Below are positions 62,861 to 64,000 of a DNA stretch of 64,000 nucleotides, piece after piece. The notes beneath the pieces are model-generated. The model was not told the DNA's origin and made no database searches. It saw only the letters and a program-made list of their open reading frames with translations. How positions within the stretch are numbered: the stretch's first letter is position 1; every line of letters begins with the position of its first letter. The translations under genes and the position numbers were made by a program. Location of the stretch: contig CANNCM010000002.1 in the NCBI GenBank assembly GCA_947503105.1, positions 391,546 to 455,545 of the forward strand, written 5' to 3'. Origin of the DNA: an uncultured Flavobacteriaceae bacterium (GTDB lineage Bacteria; Bacteroidota; Bacteroidia; Flavobacteriales; Flavobacteriaceae).

Positions 62861-64000
62861 TTAATGGCAATCCGCGGCCCTGTAAAACAGGCCTGTTGCA
62901 AAATTAATCTCTTTTTTTCGATCTATTCTATACACCCCATTATCCTCATAAAGTTCGCCACGCCCTTGAAGATAACCTTGTTGAATTTTCTTAAATACCA
63001 CCTCTTGCACCATGTCCTCACCCTCTGTAATGTAATGGTATTCGGCCCATAACAGCTTATCATCTATGGTTCCTTTGATAAGTGTACCATAAAAGGCATC
63101 TGTTTCGCCATCGTCCCAACCAAAAAGACCTTCAAATTGATGGTCAGAAATTCGAAGTTCTAGATGCGAAACAACTTTATTTTGACTTTTATCGAAATAC
63201 TCAAAACACTGTCGGTTTAAGGTTTCAAACGATGATGCCTTTTGCGCCGTATCAGTAAAGCCACTGTCCCAGTATGATCCTGGTTTTTCAACCAAAAAAT
63301 AGATATTGTTTTCTTTTTCTAAAGTGTAAGTCATTATCCAACGCCCTGCTGTGGGTTGTTGTTCAGAATCGTCGTCATTATACAACGGAAATTCTCGCTG
63401 AATATAGTTTGGATATACGATAAATCTATCAAAACCTCGATAGCCCTTTTTCTTGGTTTCTGTTTTAAATTTTATTGGAATTGCTTTTGTTTTATTTTCA
63501 AAGCTATAGGCCCATAATTTCGAGGATAATAATGCTTCATTGGAATTATAAAAACAATAGAGCTCTAAAACACCATCATTATTTAAATCTGCTGTTTTAA
63601 TTTCATGAAGTGTTCCATTTGATTGGTGTTGATACGATAAATCACAGTTTAATACATTAATTTTTGTGTATTGTTTTTGGTTGTAATTATACGCTGAAAT
63701 ATGAATGGCATCGGATGATAATATAAAAGTATCTTCAAAGAAATCCGTTAATTTATGATTGCAATCATTTTTATTATGTAAAGTCTCAACCTTGTAAATG
63801 GAATCAATAGTCACCAAGCCGTCATAGCTGTGGGCAAAACCATCACGAACCGTTGTAGTGTCTATTGATCCAGAAAACGACAATAGGACTTCTGAGTAGG
63901 GTTCTGGATGTCGATGTTTATTGTACAAAGAATCGAGTTCATATGAAATAGAACTGCCCAACACCCAATAGCTATTAATGGAATCATTACAAGGGGTAAA
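62861..64000 (-). CDS. Protein of unknown function, N-terminus outside window
   Basis: The leftward frame is open from the right edge (64000) to the stop at 62861, about 379 residues visible. Upstream of a GTG at 63964 it still reads 12 codons including TPCNDSINSYW, so the true start is beyond the edge. The cysteine there could be a lipobox Cys, in which case only a short signal peptide is missing. Segments such as TADLNNDGVLELYCFYN resemble an FG-GAP/VCBS-like calcium loop. The rest is beta-rich, ending RKKEINFATGLFYRAADCH. No family is recognised. Confidence 0.7.
   Translation of the reverse strand, partial: FTPCNDSINSYWVLGSSISYELDSLYNKHRHPEPYSEVLLSFSGSIDTTTVRDGFAHSYDGLVTIDSIYKVETLHNKNDCNHKLTDFFEDTFILSSDAIHISAYNYNQKQYTKINVLNCDLSYQHQSNGTLHEIKTADLNNDGVLELYCFYNSNEALLSSKLWAYSFENKTKAIPIKFKTETKKKGYRGFDRFIVYPNYIQREFPLYNDDDSEQQPTAGRWIMTYTLEKENNIYFLVEKPGSYWDSGFTDTAQKASSFETLNRQCFEYFDKSQNKVVSHLELRISDHQFEGLFGWDDGETDAFYGTLIKGTIDDKLLWAEYHYITEGEDMVQEVVFKKIQQGYLQGRGELYEDNGVYRIDRKKEINFATGLFYRAADCH

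Noticed and set aside
1-64000. CRISPR array, transposase, integrase, phage or restriction genes
   Set aside because: No regularly spaced repeats and no such protein families were seen in any frame.

Overview
The window reads as a piece of chromosome from a member of the Bacteroidota, most likely family Flavobacteriaceae. The DNA is AT-rich. Start codons mostly lack Shine-Dalgarno sequences, and many genes carry the Bacteroidota -7 element TAnnTTTG a short way upstream of the ATG. The family content also fits: FadNAE-type beta-oxidation, BatA-like VWA proteins, DUF4834, YfhO, sortilin/Asp-box proteins, M1/M28/S9/S10 exported peptidases, and a TonB-type outer-membrane receptor. These are inferences from recognised sequence; no database search was run. 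No rRNA, tRNA, CRISPR array, insertion sequence or prophage was seen.

Layout. Bases 1-2612 hold the 3' two-thirds of purL. Bases 2720-10929 are a fatty-acid degradation block: acyl-CoA synthetase, MarR regulator, FadN-type multienzyme, a frameshifted four-helix-bundle gene, thiolase and acyl-CoA dehydrogenase. Bases 11052-18000 encode exported proteins: M28 peptidase, M1 peptidase, a giant Asp-box/sortilin-like protein and a TlpA-like thioredoxin. Bases 18064-24763 mix a truncated universal stress gene, Cu/Zn SOD, a LETM1-related protein, DUF1456, DUF1684, an ECF sigma factor with a membrane partner, an acyltransferase, a Nudix hydrolase and a lipoprotein PPIase. Bases 24832-33805 hold an M3 peptidase, OxyR, a DUF4442 protein, a PadR/PspC pair, DUF2007, an S10 carboxypeptidase and a glycosyltransferase.

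Bases 33835-38005 look like one operon: a BatA-like VWA protein, a dihydroorotase homologue that has lost its metal-binding histidines, a small membrane protein and an esterase. Bases 38012-42471 hold an MBL hydrolase with a tiny coiled-coil partner, a 483-residue protein of unknown function, the divergent pair bcp/nth (nth lacks the Fe-S cysteines) and a second ECF sigma factor. uvrA follows, then an extremely basic secreted protein, then a leftward DUF4834/YfhO/glycosyltransferase operon. Bases 50697-58497 include an outer-membrane protein, a GNAT-like protein, and a PLP-enzyme pair that I propose makes the head group and first condensed intermediate of a sulfonolipid (capnine type). An S9 peptidase and threonine aldolase complete that stretch. 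Bases 58580-62546 hold prfB with its programmed +1 frameshift, an ArsC-like protein and an outer-membrane receptor. The right edge cuts a gene of unknown function near its N-terminus.

The observations most worth following are: the putative sulfonolipid pair; the pseudo-dihydroorotase in the BatA operon; the cluster-less endonuclease III and its face-to-face promoter arrangement with bcp; a twin palindromic operator upstream of the fad MarR gene; and several decaying genes (frameshifted four-helix-bundle gene, one-third-length universal stress gene, orphan coding tail next to oxyR). Four small genes or candidates of 21 to 59 codons were read directly from the sequence.
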